The position numbers and the translations under genes were made by a program. Under the pieces are notes generated by a model. It was not told the DNA's origin and did not search any database. It saw only the letters and a program-made list of their open reading frames with translations. This document shows, one piece after another, positions 34,436 through 45,223 of a DNA stretch of 64,000 bases; position 1 is the stretch's first letter, and every line of letters starts with the position of its first letter. Source of the DNA: Rhizopus arrhizus (lineage: Eukaryota; Mucoromycota; Mucoromycetes; Mucorales; Rhizopodaceae); NCBI GenBank assembly GCA_024220505.1, contig JAKZZE010000008.1, positions 434,001 to 498,000 on the forward strand, read 5' to 3'.

Positions 34436-37143
34436 ATTGGTGTACAAAGTTAAATGGTAATAGCGAGACTGAAAGATATGGATGAATAAAAAAAATCAGC
34501 CTGTTTTGGGCTATTTGCTCAATTTAGCCACACAAATATTCTGCTAATTAAATATGAAGAACCAAGAACCGCTATCGAGTAATTTTTTTTATGAATTCAT
34601 ATAATCATTATACATGTTTTTCAAAAGAGCTAATTATCTATATTCTTTTCTCTGTATATTGTTTTATATACCTTTTTTTTGTTTATAGATTACACAAATT
34701 CCAAAAAATAAATTATGCAGTTATATGATATTTGCTTGAGCAAGAGATTACATAAGTGCAAGAAGTCCTATGACTTTGCTTATTGCATGTATTAACGACT
34801 ATCAGCTTGTAGCTTTCGCAATACATCAATTTCAATATGTGGCCTAAAAGAAAAAGCTTCGGTTTGTATACTTATGTTTATGACGAGCTTGGTACTTTCT
34901 ATAAGAGTCATTTATCTATCTGTATGTTTACACATACTCATAACAAGATAAATAGCTAAATAACTTCCAAGCCTTTGATTAGTAGTTACAATAATGGCGG
35001 TTATTTCAATGGCCAATGAGTTGACACTTACAAAAACTCAGCTAAACAAGATCTTAGAAACCTCTTTATGTATAAACACATTACAAAAAAAAAAAAAAAA
35101 AAAAAAATGTATAAGCACGCTTAGGGTGAACTCGTTTTTTGGCTCCATATCATAAAACCATTCTATGAAAACATGAGTGCTATTCACTCTCCTTATCGAG
35201 TCTAACTTCTCTTTGGTTTGAAGAAACAACAAACTGCTCAAATTCGTTGGAAGATAGAGGAAGCAAGCATCTTTACTAAAAGGAACACTGCTTACCCAAT
35301 AACAGTAACATTAAGCAACGCATATATTAAATAATATAATTATTAGCAGCGAAAAAGAGCTTACTGCGTGAGCTTTATATGAGCTATTGCATATAAAACG
35401 GAGAAGAATCCAAACATGTATATACTGTAAGTTACATTTCAAAGCATAGCGAGAGGAATATAAATACATTTTTCATATCAATTTTAAAATTCTTTGTGTA
35501 TATAATAGTAAATAAAAAGGCCTTGGTATGTTTGTTCTGTATAATTATCTGGTGTATCATCCATGTTTGATCGATTTGGTTGTATGCCATGAGTCGTGTC
35601 CATACAGAAAAATATATAATACCCATTATTGAAAAAGCACCATAAATTTTAAATTATATGCAGGTAGTACAAATAAGATATTAAAGCACACATTTCGATA
35701 GTTAAAGTGCACTCTTGTGTACTACTGTTATTTTCGTAATATAAATTAGCAAGCTCCGGTTTCTTTAGTGTTTTAATGAAGAGAGTTGAGCGTATTATTT
35801 GTAGGAAGGTCTTCAGTATGTTTAGGATACGTGTGAATATAATAACGTAAATAATAATAACTCAAGTTAATAGAAGAATTTTATCTATATTTTCAAATAC
35901 TCTAAACTATGTTGTTTGATTTTGTAGACATCAATTTCAAAATCAATTTGGCCTCCAGCAAATTGTAACATTTGTAATAGTATTCAAAATGCAGGCTGTC
36001 ACCTTTTTTTAGAGGAAAAAAAAAAAAAAGATTAAGTAAGCAATAAAGCTACCATAAACATAATCTAATTAAGAAAATGAAAGCAAGTAATTTCCAAGCC
36101 AGTATAATAAGCGCCTATTTGTTCATTTAGATATTTAACGGCTTGATTTATCATATTGATCAGCAGTTTACAGGATTCTAGGGCCTCATTATAATTGTTA
36201 TCATTCTTTAAAACAACTCCTTGGGCTTTATTGAACCCGTTTAGTTAAATGGGAAATGGACAAAGTGATCTAATTTAATAATTAAGGTTTATGTGTTTCC
36301 TACAACATGATTTCGTGTACCTCAATTTTTTTTTTTTTTTACTCAATAAAAAGAAGTTGATAATTTAGATTAAGTGCAACCTGACAAAATGCGAAAATCA
36401 TGCAAAATAGTTACACAGGCCCGCTTATGTTGTTATACTTAATATTGCATAGAACCCATTTTTAAGTACAACAGGATGGAATATATTAATCTTACTAAAG
36501 CTGATTTCATAGTATTTCATAGAAATACAATTAAGTTTTATTTTATATAAGTAGATCAAAGGGCAATATAAGGAAGAGTGTTAATATTGATATTTTAATT
36601 TAAGATAAATATATAGACTTTTTAGCCATTATTATGTCCTATAATAGTAGTAAACCCTAGCTTCAAATGTTCTAGTGTGCTCGATTTTGATGGGATACTT
36701 TAACAAATACTTCATTACTTGACTTGAGATGTTTTTGAATTTTCTTTTATAATAAATGGAGTCCTTCCGAGTATAAATAAGCAGTAAGTGTTAATTAGGA
36801 CAGAAATTACCTAGAAATAGTTAAATACAGCAAATTAACTTTGTTTTATTAAATCAAACTTTCAATAGACTTTAGAAGAGAAATAAAAGCCTACATTACT
36901 ATATATATTAGTTAGTTATAAAAGAATAGTAAACAATTTTAATACAATTAAAAAGACACATTCAAACAGCAATGTAAAATTCAAAAGAACAAAAATAAAA
37001 ATTGCATAAAAAATGTAATAGAAGTGGGAAAGATAAAAGTAAAAAGAGGACAGAATTAAAATATTTATGTACATATTCTTATGTTTATTGCAAGATAAAA
37101 ATCGATAAAACTACAATAAGGGTATATCTTCTAGCTCATACCA

Positions 37144-37181
<38 letters not shown>

Positions 37182-37230
37182 CCCCTCTTTCATATACTAC
37201 AATCGTTCCTGATTGAAAGCTTGATATAGG
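34330..37230. other. Long intergenic stretch, no gene seen
   Basis: About 2.9 kb of AT-rich DNA with A-runs at 34397-34432, 35083-35106 and 37144-37180. No recognisable domain, splice chain, tRNA or repeat arm was found. Short frames at 35038-35241 and 35432-35626 show no family resemblance. Confidence 0.45.
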
Positions 37231-37586
37231 TAGTGACCACCAGATCTTGTTTGTTAAGATCGATAAAAAGTGTGTTGTAAAATAAAAGATAATATAAAAA
37301 GGGGTTCAAAGAGCTCAATGAAGAGTCTGAATATAAGATATAAGTGATTCTTTTATTGATATTGATATTAATAAGAATAAGAATAAGAATAAAAATAAAA
37401 ATAAAAATAAAAAGGATTTGTTGGATATTTATATAAAATTTGTTGCTTTGATTCTCCTTGTTAGATTAATTTTTCCTTTAACCGAAAGTTTTCGGTCTAG
37501 CGACTCAAGTCATTTTGTTGACTCAAGTCGCCAAAACGACTTGCATCGGAAGGGATTCGTACGACCCGATTGCCGTTTTCGTCACA
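37231..37586 (-). repeat. Partial LTR related to element A
   Basis: It starts with the primer-site-like TAGTGACCACCA (37231-37242) and ends ATTGCCGTTTTCGTCACA, clearly parallel to the end of element A's left LTR (ATTGCCATTTTCGTTACA). The middle is diverged and includes AAGAAT/AAAAAT microsatellites (37372-37413). It looks like the remnant of an older insertion, 17 bp outside element A. Confidence 0.6.
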
Positions 37587-37603
37587 TTAGATTTGATTGG
37601 CAA

Positions 37604-38083
37604 TGTTATTTTATATGGTTGGCTTGTAGGTTTGTGTTATAATAGAGTAAAGTTTGCTTGTAAAGCTTGATTGTAAGGTTAAGATAGTCTTGTAAGTTGT
37701 TGTTTTATATAGAATTTAAGCAGATGCTTGTTAAGTAGTGACCACCAGATCTTATTTGTAAGATCAATACGATGTTTCTTGATAAAAGTTAAAATAGAGT
37801 AAAAAGTTTAAGTGAACAGGGACTTTCTTGTTAAAGTTTGTTAATTATTGAGTAAAAATATATGATTTATTTAAACTGACTGACAATTTCTTCACAAAAA
37901 GATGGTATATATATATGAATAATATTTTTTTTGTTTTCTTTTTAGCTTTTCTTATTTTTTTGACTTTTTTTATATTTTCAACTTTTTTTATCTTTTTAAC
38001 ATTTTTTATATTTTTAATTTTTTTTTATCTTTCTGACTTGACTCGGCTAATCTCTGTGTATCCTTATTGCCATTTTCGTTACA
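37604..38083 (-). repeat. Element A 3' LTR (left)
   Basis: About 480 bp, beginning TGTTATTTTATA on the plus strand and ending at TTACA. It contains an internal TAGTGACCACCA (37736-37747) and a pyrimidine-rich run with imperfect CTTTTT repeats. The last 78 nt of the accessory ORF lie inside it. Confidence 0.75.
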
Positions 38084-38716
38084 GATTCCCGCACCACGGG
38101 AAGAATCGCCCACGATTCTTGTCCAGGGATCTACTTGCTTTATCTTGTTAGCGAGGGCTCGATGGAAGCTGTAACCAGGTAAGATTGTCTTTAACATAGT
38201 TTGCTTTATTGCTGAATATATTCCTACTGACTCTTTTGTGGATCTTGGTTTAGCAAATCGAAAATGAGCCCAATGTCTTATGTTAGTTGCTAGTGTATCG
38301 CACAAGGTATCCCTTAAGATTAAAAGTTCTTCTATTTCTCGTATGGTGGTAGTATATTGCTGATACTGCTCGCTGATTAGACCTTCCACATTATTTAAAA
38401 GCTCCATATCGTCTTCCTCTTCCCACGAGGTCTCCAGTTTTTCTTTTCTCATAGCTTCTCCATGTATACATAATTTGATACCGTCAATTACATGAATAGC
38501 ATAGTCTTCTCTCGTTAATATGTCTCCATCCACTTCATATGTCAAGTTTTTGGGCCCTACATTGCAGCTTTCCCACATCTTGAGGAAGTCAATTGTTGCG
38601 ACCATGGCAGCTTCATATCCTTGTTCTATGTATACTCTTTTTAAGTATACATCTACTTCCATAGAGAAAAATTCATCGTTCGAGTCTTGTTGTTGTTTGT
38701 TTTCTGAGTTGGTCAT
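38006..38716 (-). CDS. Element A accessory ORF downstream of integrase (236 aa)
   Basis: ATG at 38716, 106 bp after the integrase stop and separated from it by an A-rich stretch. The protein is acidic and helical (YLKRVYIEQGYEAAMVATID, WEEEDDMELLNNVEGLISEQ, EIEELLILRDTLCDTL), with no signal peptide or transmembrane helix, so it is not an envelope-type protein. The final 26 residues are encoded within the 3' LTR. The frame is intact in an element with diverged LTRs, which hints at function or at a late-acquired host gene. I recognise no family. It is in the position where envelope or antisense genes sit in other Ty3-like elements. Confidence 0.7.
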   Translation of the reverse strand: MTNSENKQQQDSNDEFFSMEVDVYLKRVYIEQGYEAAMVATIDFLKMWESCNVGPKNLTYEVDGDILTREDYAIHVIDGIKLCIHGEAMRKEKLETSWEEEDDMELLNNVEGLISEQYQQYTTTIREIEELLILRDTLCDTLATNIRHWAHFRFAKPRSTKESVGIYSAIKQTMLKTILPGYSFHRALANKIKQVDPWTRIVGDSSRGAGICNENGNKDTQRLAESSQKDKKKLKI

Positions 38717-38821
38717 TGGTTTTAATAAGTTCTTGTCTTCTTCTTTTTTTTTTTTTTTTTTTTGTCTATATATATATTCTTTCTGTGTTGATTATTGTTA
38801 TATATCATCTGTTGTTTTGTT

Positions 38822-40168
38822 TCATAGGAAGAGCTCCTTTGTTTGCTCATCCAGGTTGGTCATGATACTTCTTTCATTTTCTTGGCACCATTGAACTTTA
38901 GGTAACAAATAAGGCTTCATTCTATTTCCATGTATCCTTCTAAGCTTTGTGTCATGAGGATCCATGCTTTTGATATGATATGTTCCTTTTCCAAGTATAT
39001 GCTGTATAACGTATGGTCCTTCCCACTTATCTTGTAACTTTGCTGACCATGATGTTGACAAATAATCTCGGTAAATGAGAACTATATCTCCTAATTTGAA
39101 CGGTGGTTTCAGTTCCTTGCGTTCATCTAGTATCTTTTTATCAATCTGCTTTTTCTGCGTTTCTTGAGCTCGTTGTATGTTTTTCACGGCCATTTCTCTT
39201 ATTCTGTTAAGATTGTATATTTGGTGAATTGTCCGATGTCGTAGGATAGCGTCAAATTTGGGTGAATTCCGTTCATACACATGATGATCTATATCGAATG
39301 GTGTCTTCGGTTCATACCCATATAGTAAGAAAAATGGTGTATTCTTTGTTGATCCTTGTTTAATGGTTCGATAAGCAAATAGTGCAGCTGGTAAGTACAA
39401 GTCCCAATCGTCTTTTTCTTCTTTTGTACGTTTTTGTAGGATTTGTCCTAAGGTTCTGTTGAAACGTTCAATCAATCCATTACTTTGAGGGTTGTATGGT
39501 GTAGTGGTCTTGTGAATAATCGAAAAATTCCTGCATACTTGTTGTATCATCTTGCTAACAAATGGTTTGCCATTGTCCGAAACTATAATTGTAGGACAAC
39601 CATGTCTACATATGATTTCTTCGTATAAGAATAAAGCAATTTCTGATGCAGTTTGGAAACGAATGGGTCTTGCTTCCACATATTTAGTAAGGTAGTCAAT
39701 TCCTGCTATGATATATCTGTTTCCGGATCGTGAAGCTTGTACATGTTTTACGTCTAAAGCGATGCGATCGAAAGGTTTTGCTGATACTGGCACAGGGTAT
39801 AATTCTTCTTTTAACGACTTTTTCCCATGTCTCTGACATCTGTGACATTTCTTTACATATTCCATTATGTCCTTGGTCATGTTTTCCCAATAATAACGTG
39901 ATGCGATTTTGTGTAGTGTATTGTTATATGCCAAATGTCCACCAAGAGGGTGTTGATGATATGAGTACATGATTTCTTCAGCTTCTTGCTTGTTCAGTAC
40001 TTTTCGTATTATTCCGTTTTCGGTGTTGTATCTATACAGATTATCCTTGTATATGGTAAACTTATGTGCTTGCTTCTGTAAGTATCTTTTCTGTTTGTGC
40101 GTGATATCTTCTGGTAGTTTCAACTCTTGCAGATATTGTTTCACGATGTCAATTTGCTGTTGTTCCAT
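38822..40168 (-). CDS. Element A integrase
   Basis: 448 aa from an ATG at 40168. The zinc-binding HHCC domain is about residues 70-115 (HPLGGHLAYNN…CHRCQRHGK). The DD35E core has D in IALDVKH, D in IVSDNGKPF and E in NGLIERFNRTL, all present. A GPY/F module (WEGPYVIQHILGKGTYHIK) follows; no chromodomain is seen after it. Integrase joins cDNA ends to target DNA. It is separated from RNase H by a stop codon and about 320 nt, so how it is expressed is unclear (see the linker ORF). Confidence 0.93.
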   Translation of the reverse strand: MEQQQIDIVKQYLQELKLPEDITHKQKRYLQKQAHKFTIYKDNLYRYNTENGIIRKVLNKQEAEEIMYSYHQHPLGGHLAYNNTLHKIASRYYWENMTKDIMEYVKKCHRCQRHGKKSLKEELYPVPVSAKPFDRIALDVKHVQASRSGNRYIIAGIDYLTKYVEARPIRFQTASEIALFLYEEIICRHGCPTIIVSDNGKPFVSKMIQQVCRNFSIIHKTTTPYNPQSNGLIERFNRTLGQILQKRTKEEKDDWDLYLPAALFAYRTIKQGSTKNTPFFLLYGYEPKTPFDIDHHVYERNSPKFDAILRHRTIHQIYNLNRIREMAVKNIQRAQETQKKQIDKKILDERKELKPPFKLGDIVLIYRDYLSTSWSAKLQDKWEGPYVIQHILGKGTYHIKSMDPHDTKLRRIHGNRMKPYLLPKVQWCQENERSIMTNLDEQTKELFL

Positions 40169-40370
40169 TTTTGGTAATATAAAGTTCTTGATATGTTATT
40201 GTTTCAGGGTCTTGATTTTTATGTGTGATATTTCCAATTTTAGTGTTGTTAAAGTTTTTTCTTCTCACGACTGTTTGTTTTCTAGGGCCGACCTTCCTCC
40301 TCTTATGATTTTTGTATTTTTCTATTGTTTTTGATGATTTTGTATATTTTGTTTCAACTTCCCCTCCCAT
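40149..40370 (-). CDS. Element A linker ORF with basic, NLS-like run
   Basis: 73 codons between RNase H and integrase in a third frame, overlapping the integrase start by 20 nt (a +1 shift would enter integrase). It contains KNHKRRKVGPRKQTVVRRK, which resembles a bipartite nuclear localisation signal. Ty1 and Ty3 integrases carry such signals within their tails. It may be the N-terminal part of integrase reached by frameshift or splicing, or chance. Confidence 0.4.
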   Translation of the reverse strand: MGGEVETKYTKSSKTIEKYKNHKRRKVGPRKQTVVRRKNFNNTKIGNITHKNQDPETITYQELYITKNGTTAN

Positions 40371-40486
40371 CCTCCTTGTAGTTGATAATATGATTTTTCT
40401 TTTTTTTTTTTTTGTGTATTTTGTGTTGTTTTTGGATTTTTCTAGAGTTTATGTATCATCTACCCTCCCATCCTCCATGTAGTTGA

Positions 40487-43400
40487 TTAATATCCAAGTC
40501 TTGACAGGAAATCTGCACTTTCGTTGACACGTCCAGGTCTATATTTAATTTCAAAGTCGTATTCTGATAATGTGACGATCCATCGGGCTATTATTCCGGT
40601 TGGGTTTGGTGTCTTGAGAAGTCCAGTTAAGGCTGAGTGATCTGTAATGATCATGAATTTCTTTCCAAGTAAATATGGTCTAAAGAGTTTTACTGCCCAA
40701 ATAACTGCTAAGCATTCTAATTTTGTGGGGGCATAATTGGCTTCGTTAGGTTTGAGCCCACGACTTGCAAATATAATAGGATGTTCTTTTCCATCATCGT
40801 CGAGTTGAGTTAAGACACATCCTAGTCCTAACTTTGAGGCGTCTGTAACTAGGATAAAACTTTTGCTGAAATCCGGTCTTGCCAGGACGGGTGCAGTTGT
40901 TAATAATTTCTTGAGTGTTCCAAATGACTTGGTTGCGGCTTCTGTCCATGGGATTTTCTTCTTGGTTTTAGTTTGTTCATGTAACGGCCTTGCAATAGCT
41001 GCAAAATTCTTTATAAATCTTCGATAATATGATGCTATTCCTAGGAAAGATCTGACTTGCGTAATAGTGGTTGGTACTGGGTATTCTACAATCTTCTTTA
41101 TTTTGTCCGGATCGGTTTGTATGCCTTGGTTGGTAACGATGTATCCAAGAAATTTCAAATGATCTTTAAAGAAGAAACATTTCTCTGGATTCAATTTGAG
41201 ATTGGCGGTTTCTATGCACTGAAATACTTGTTCTAGATGTATTAAATGCTCTTCATCGTTATGGGAGTATACATTAAGGTCGTCTATATAGGCTACTAAG
41301 CACTTGTTCATTAGCGGGCGGAAACATAAATCTATTAAACGCTGAAAGGTTGCTGGCGAATTTACAAGTCCCATAGGCAAGGTGTTATAGTGGTATGTTC
41401 CATATTTGGTAGTGAAAGCAGTAAATTCCTTGCTATCCTCGTCTAATGGTACTTGATGGAAACCAGAGCGCATGTCGAGTGCTGAAAATACTTTGGCTTT
41501 TCCTAGGGTGTCCAATAAATCGTCTATTCTTGGTAAAGGATATGCATCTTTCTTCGTCTTTGCATTTAATTTTCTGTAGTCTATGACCATTCTGTAATCA
41601 CCATTCTTCTTCTTTACTAATATCACTGGTGCTGCCCACGGGCTATTCGATGGTGATATAACTCCTAATTTACAATATTTATCCAATTCCTTTTGAAGGT
41701 GATCTGCTTCCAAAGGACTGATTCTGTACGGGCGGTGACTAATAGGTAATGTATTTTCTTCTATGATAATCTTGTGATTGATTAGGTTTGTGCGTCCAAT
41801 TGTATCGTTGTCCCAGTCAAATATATGCTGGTATCTTTTCAGTAACTTAAGCAGTTCTTCTTTCATTGATTTATTTATATCTCCTATTTCTAGTTTTTCC
41901 AATAGCTGTGGCTTTAGCGTATCTTGTTCTTCCTTGTTTAGATTTTGTTCAATAATATCGTGTTCTAAAGTGCATAATGTCGAGTTTCTGTCTATTTCAT
42001 ATGCTTTGATTATTGTATCGTCATTTAGATCATGAGCTTCCAATATTCCAATTTCTTCACCAGGTTCTAGATAAATATCATTTTCTGTGCGATTATATAT
42101 GCGTATGTCGAGTGACTTTTTGTTGATTATGAATGAAGATGACTGATCAAAATATCCTGAAGACTGCATTAACTTTGGATGTGTAATGTAAAAGTCATAT
42201 AGTATATTCTGAGTGTCTTCTTTGGATTTGTCTAAGCTGATATGTTTCGATGAATACGCTTGTACTAAAAGTCCTGTGTCTGTTGACTTTATCGAATACA
42301 TTTCTTGTGAATTTGTAATAACTACTTCCTCGTATTTGTCATTTTCCAAAACTTGCAATGATTCTTGTTCATAACTTCTTTCTAAGGCTGTTACTTCCAT
42401 TTCTATATCATCGTCACTGGTTTCTTCGCTTTCTGATTCAGATTCCTCTTCGGTTGATGAGTAACTTCCTTCTGAATCGCTATCTTCAAAATGTACATGC
42501 TTCTCGGAATGTGAGTTCGTGAGACTTATAGGATGTTGATAGTCTTGATGGAATGTTTTCATTTTGGGTAACGGTGTACTTTTTCGTATGAAGTGTATTG
42601 GTAGTTCTGCCTTTTGATTTTTATATTTGACTTTTAATGAAGAGCTATTGAAATCAATCTTGGCTTTAGCACGGTTTAACCAATTGCTTCCTAGTATAAG
42701 ATGTGAAGGGCATGATGGCAATACTTCAATTGTGCAGGGTATGACCATGTCTTCCTTGACTTCAATTGGGACGTCGTATATCAATCCAAGAGCGGGTTGC
42801 TTGGTTCCATTTCCTAGTGTGAATACGTTTTCGGATGCTGAATCTATTTCTAATTCAAGAGCGTCTGCTAGGGCCTTTGACATACAGGTTTTTGATGCAC
42901 CACTGTCTACTAGGGCTTTAATGTTTTTGTCTCCAATACTCACAGTTGAGTAGGCTGCAGTGGTATTGATTTCCTCGTCTTCTATCAGAGCCATTGTTTG
43001 TTGGGTAGCCTGTTTATTTCTTTCTTGTCTTGGCTTTCTTTTTGGTCTACATTCTTCCACAAGCTTTTTGCGTAAAGATGGAGCTACTGTGATCAAATCT
43101 CCAATTTCGATATCGGCTTTTTGTTTTAATACATCTGAGACTATATCATATTTGATATCTGGCTCTATTCTTCTGGTTCTTGGTTTATTTGATTTATCAT
43201 TAACCTTGTGTTGAATAGGGTGATCCGTATCCATGGCCTCAGTTCGAGTGGGTTGCGTTTGTTGTACTGGTGTGGGATTTTTCACTTCTTCGATATGACT
43301 TCGTGTAGTGACTTTTCTGGTTATGGTAGGTTTTGCTACTTGCTTTCCTTTTTCTTTATTTGTGGGTCTAGAGTTTGGATAGGGTGTAGTTGTGGCAACG

Positions 43401-43581
43401 TCAGGAGGTCTTTCTGGTCTGATTGCTGCATAGAGATCCTTTTGTTTGTTATTGTATTTATCTGTTAATATTGCATTGAGCTGTTGTTGTTTAGGGGTTT
43501 TAATGGTTTTTGTATCTTTTTGGGTGTTCAGTTGACCATTCTTCTGTGAGTTATCAAAAGCAACTGACCCTAATAGTTTTT
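40487..43581 (-). CDS. Element A pol: protease, reverse transcriptase, RNase H
   Basis: The frame is open from 43581 (the gag overlap) to a TAA at 40487, in the -1 frame relative to gag and with no ATG near its start. In order: an Asn/Lys/Pro-rich linker, aspartic protease (ALVDSGASKTC, about 42900), a Glu/Ser-rich acidic spacer, and RT. RT motifs include VKKKNGDYRMVIDYRKLN, FSALDMRSGFHQVPLD, LPMGLVNSPATFQ and the YIDD active site near 41285. RNase H follows (LVTDASKLGLGCVLTQ; final DHSAL and SADFLSRLGY). All catalytic residues are visible. The product is made as Gag-Pol by -1 frameshifting. Confidence 0.93.
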
Positions 43582-44724
43582 TGACTGATTATTTTGTTGA
43601 TTGTTATGTTGATTACTGGGTTGGTTATTCGATTGCCGTTGATCCTGACTTGCTGGTTGGTCATATGATCTCCTTTGATTTGGCGTATAATTTCTGTTAC
43701 TGTTATCGTATCGTCCATTGTTGTCGTTATTTCCATATCTTCCAGACCTATTATAATTATTGTTATAATTATTATACCTGTTGTTTCTAGTAGGTTGCTG
43801 TTGATATTGTTGACTACTAAGCTCTTGGCGAATAGCTTGTTGTATAAGACCAATAATATCTTGTTGTTGGTTAGGACGTATGTGTTGATGTCCATTGTAT
43901 TGAACATGATGCAACTGATTACGGTTTCTTGATGTATCCATTGTTGTCAATTGATTTGTACCATGTGTATTGTTGTAATAGTAATTACTACTAGGTTGAG
44001 CATTGTTATAATGTATTTGATTATACGCTAGTGCTGGCATGGCATGTTCATTTGTATCAATTAAGTCAATATTATGATTGCTTGATAGATGGTGATGGTT
44101 ATGATTTTCATTATGATATATCAAAGCTTGATTGGCATTCCTTGGTATGAAAGGATTATCAACCATTGCAATCTTTCGAGGTCGATTGGCGTTCCACCAT
44201 CCTTCGGCGTGATTGATCCAGTCTTGTAAGTTTTTAGAACTACTCTGTATACAGAACTGTTTGATTTCTCGTAAGAGACCTGCACGAAATCGGCTTTCGA
44301 TGACTGCATCATTAGTTATGTTAGCAAGGTCTGCGGCTTCTTTTAGTCTGGCCAAGAATATTTGTGGGTGTTCCTGTTCGCCTTGATACATTTCGTTAAA
44401 TTCTAATTCGTAACTCTGTATCAATTCTGGAGTTATGTAATAATTTTTCAATAGGTCTACGGCTTGTTCGTAGTTGATTCCAGGTATTCTTTTGAGTATT
44501 TCTTTTTCGTAATACACTTTGGCGGCTCCTCTTAGTTGTGCCTTGAGAATAATAAGCTTGCGTGGTTCTTGAGTAATATTGTTAATAGCAAAGTAAGATT
44601 CCAAACTTTCTACAAAATGACGGAAGTCTTCTCCTTCGTAGCCATGGAAATCAATTAAAGTAGGTCGATAACTTGCGTTCATGTTAGCATTTGCCAACGC
44701 GATGTGTCCGTTTATATAAGCCAT
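43570..44724 (-). CDS. Element A gag (384 aa)
   Basis: The capsid-like N-terminal 190 residues include LIDFHGYEGE-F..F, AQLRGAAKVYYEKEIL, QSYELEFNEMYQGEQEHPQI, RLKEAADLANITNDAVIESR and F..GL, the retrotransposon gag (UBN2/RGC-like) helical pattern. The C-terminal third is Asn/Gln/Tyr/Arg-rich with RGYGN/NNRYNN-type repeats instead of a CCHC zinc knuckle, so RNA binding probably uses the basic disordered tail. It ends in the frameshift heptamer. The frame is complete. Confidence 0.88.
   Translation of the reverse strand: MAYINGHIALANANMNASYRPTLIDFHGYEGEDFRHFVESLESYFAINNITQEPRKLIILKAQLRGAAKVYYEKEILKRIPGINYEQAVDLLKNYYITPELIQSYELEFNEMYQGEQEHPQIFLARLKEAADLANITNDAVIESRFRAGLLREIKQFCIQSSSKNLQDWINHAEGWWNANRPRKIAMVDNPFIPRNANQALIYHNENHNHHHLSSNHNIDLIDTNEHAMPALAYNQIHYNNAQPSSNYYYNNTHGTNQLTTMDTSRNRNQLHHVQYNGHQHIRPNQQQDIIGLIQQAIRQELSSQQYQQQPTRNNRYNNYNNNYNRSGRYGNNDNNGRYDNSNRNYTPNQRRSYDQPASQDQRQSNNQPSNQHNNQQNNQSKNY
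43576..43582 (-). promoter_or_regulatory. -1 ribosomal frameshift slip site A AAA AAC
   Basis: On the minus strand the last gag codons read TCA AAA AAC TAT TAG. The heptamer A AAA AAC is exactly in the X XXY YYZ register, two codons before the gag stop. The -1 frame it enters is pol, open to 40487. This is a canonical eukaryotic -1 slip sequence. A downstream pseudoknot was not checked. Confidence 0.85.
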
Positions 44725-44837
44725 TTTAGTTCCAGGTAAATTTGATAATATTTTTTTGTTTAAGGTTGTTTCTTGGTTGTTGAATTTCTTGATTTGATGT
44801 TTTATTTCGATTTGATTTCTTGATTTGTTGTTTTATT

Positions 44838-44858
44838 TCCCTCGTAGTGACCACCAAA
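44838..44858 (-). promoter_or_regulatory. Element A primer-binding site
   Basis: Directly inside the 5' LTR the minus strand reads TTTGGTGGTCACTACGAGGG, which begins with TGG as expected for pairing with a tRNA 3' CCA end. The donor tRNA is not identified. Its TAGTGACCACCA complement recurs at 37231, 37736 and 44990. Confidence 0.65.
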
Positions 44859-45184
44859 TGTTATTTTATAGGTTGGCTTGTTGTAAGTGAGTTAATTTGA
44901 GTAAAGTTTGCTTGTAAAGCTTGATTGTAAGGTTAAGATTGCCTTGTAAGTTGTTGTTTTATATAGAATTTTAGCGAATGCTTGTTAAGTAGTGACCACC
45001 AGATCTTATATGTAAGATCAATACGATGTTTCTTGATAAAATAATATAAAAAGTAAAGTAAAATAAGAGATCAGGAACTTTTATGAGTAAGTTAGCCTGC
45101 TTTATTGAGTTAAGTATATAAAAATATAAAAGAACTTGACTAATTTTCTTCCTTGACTGAATGGTTGGGGATATATATAATAAT

Positions 45185-45223
<39 letters not shown>

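Noticed and set aside
38006..38716. Element A accessory ORF as an envelope protein
   Set aside because: No signal peptide, transmembrane helix or Cys pattern; acidic and soluble-looking.
40168..40487. A simple GT-AG intron joining RNase H to integrase in element A
   Set aside because: Possible GTAGAT donors lie after the RNase H stop and no acceptor restores the frame cleanly; left as an open question.
42627..43468. Plus-strand frames opposite element A pol and gag (also 41778-42035, 43581-43932)
   Set aside because: They are antisense shadows of clearly coding pol/gag; composition mirrors the other strand and no motifs occur.
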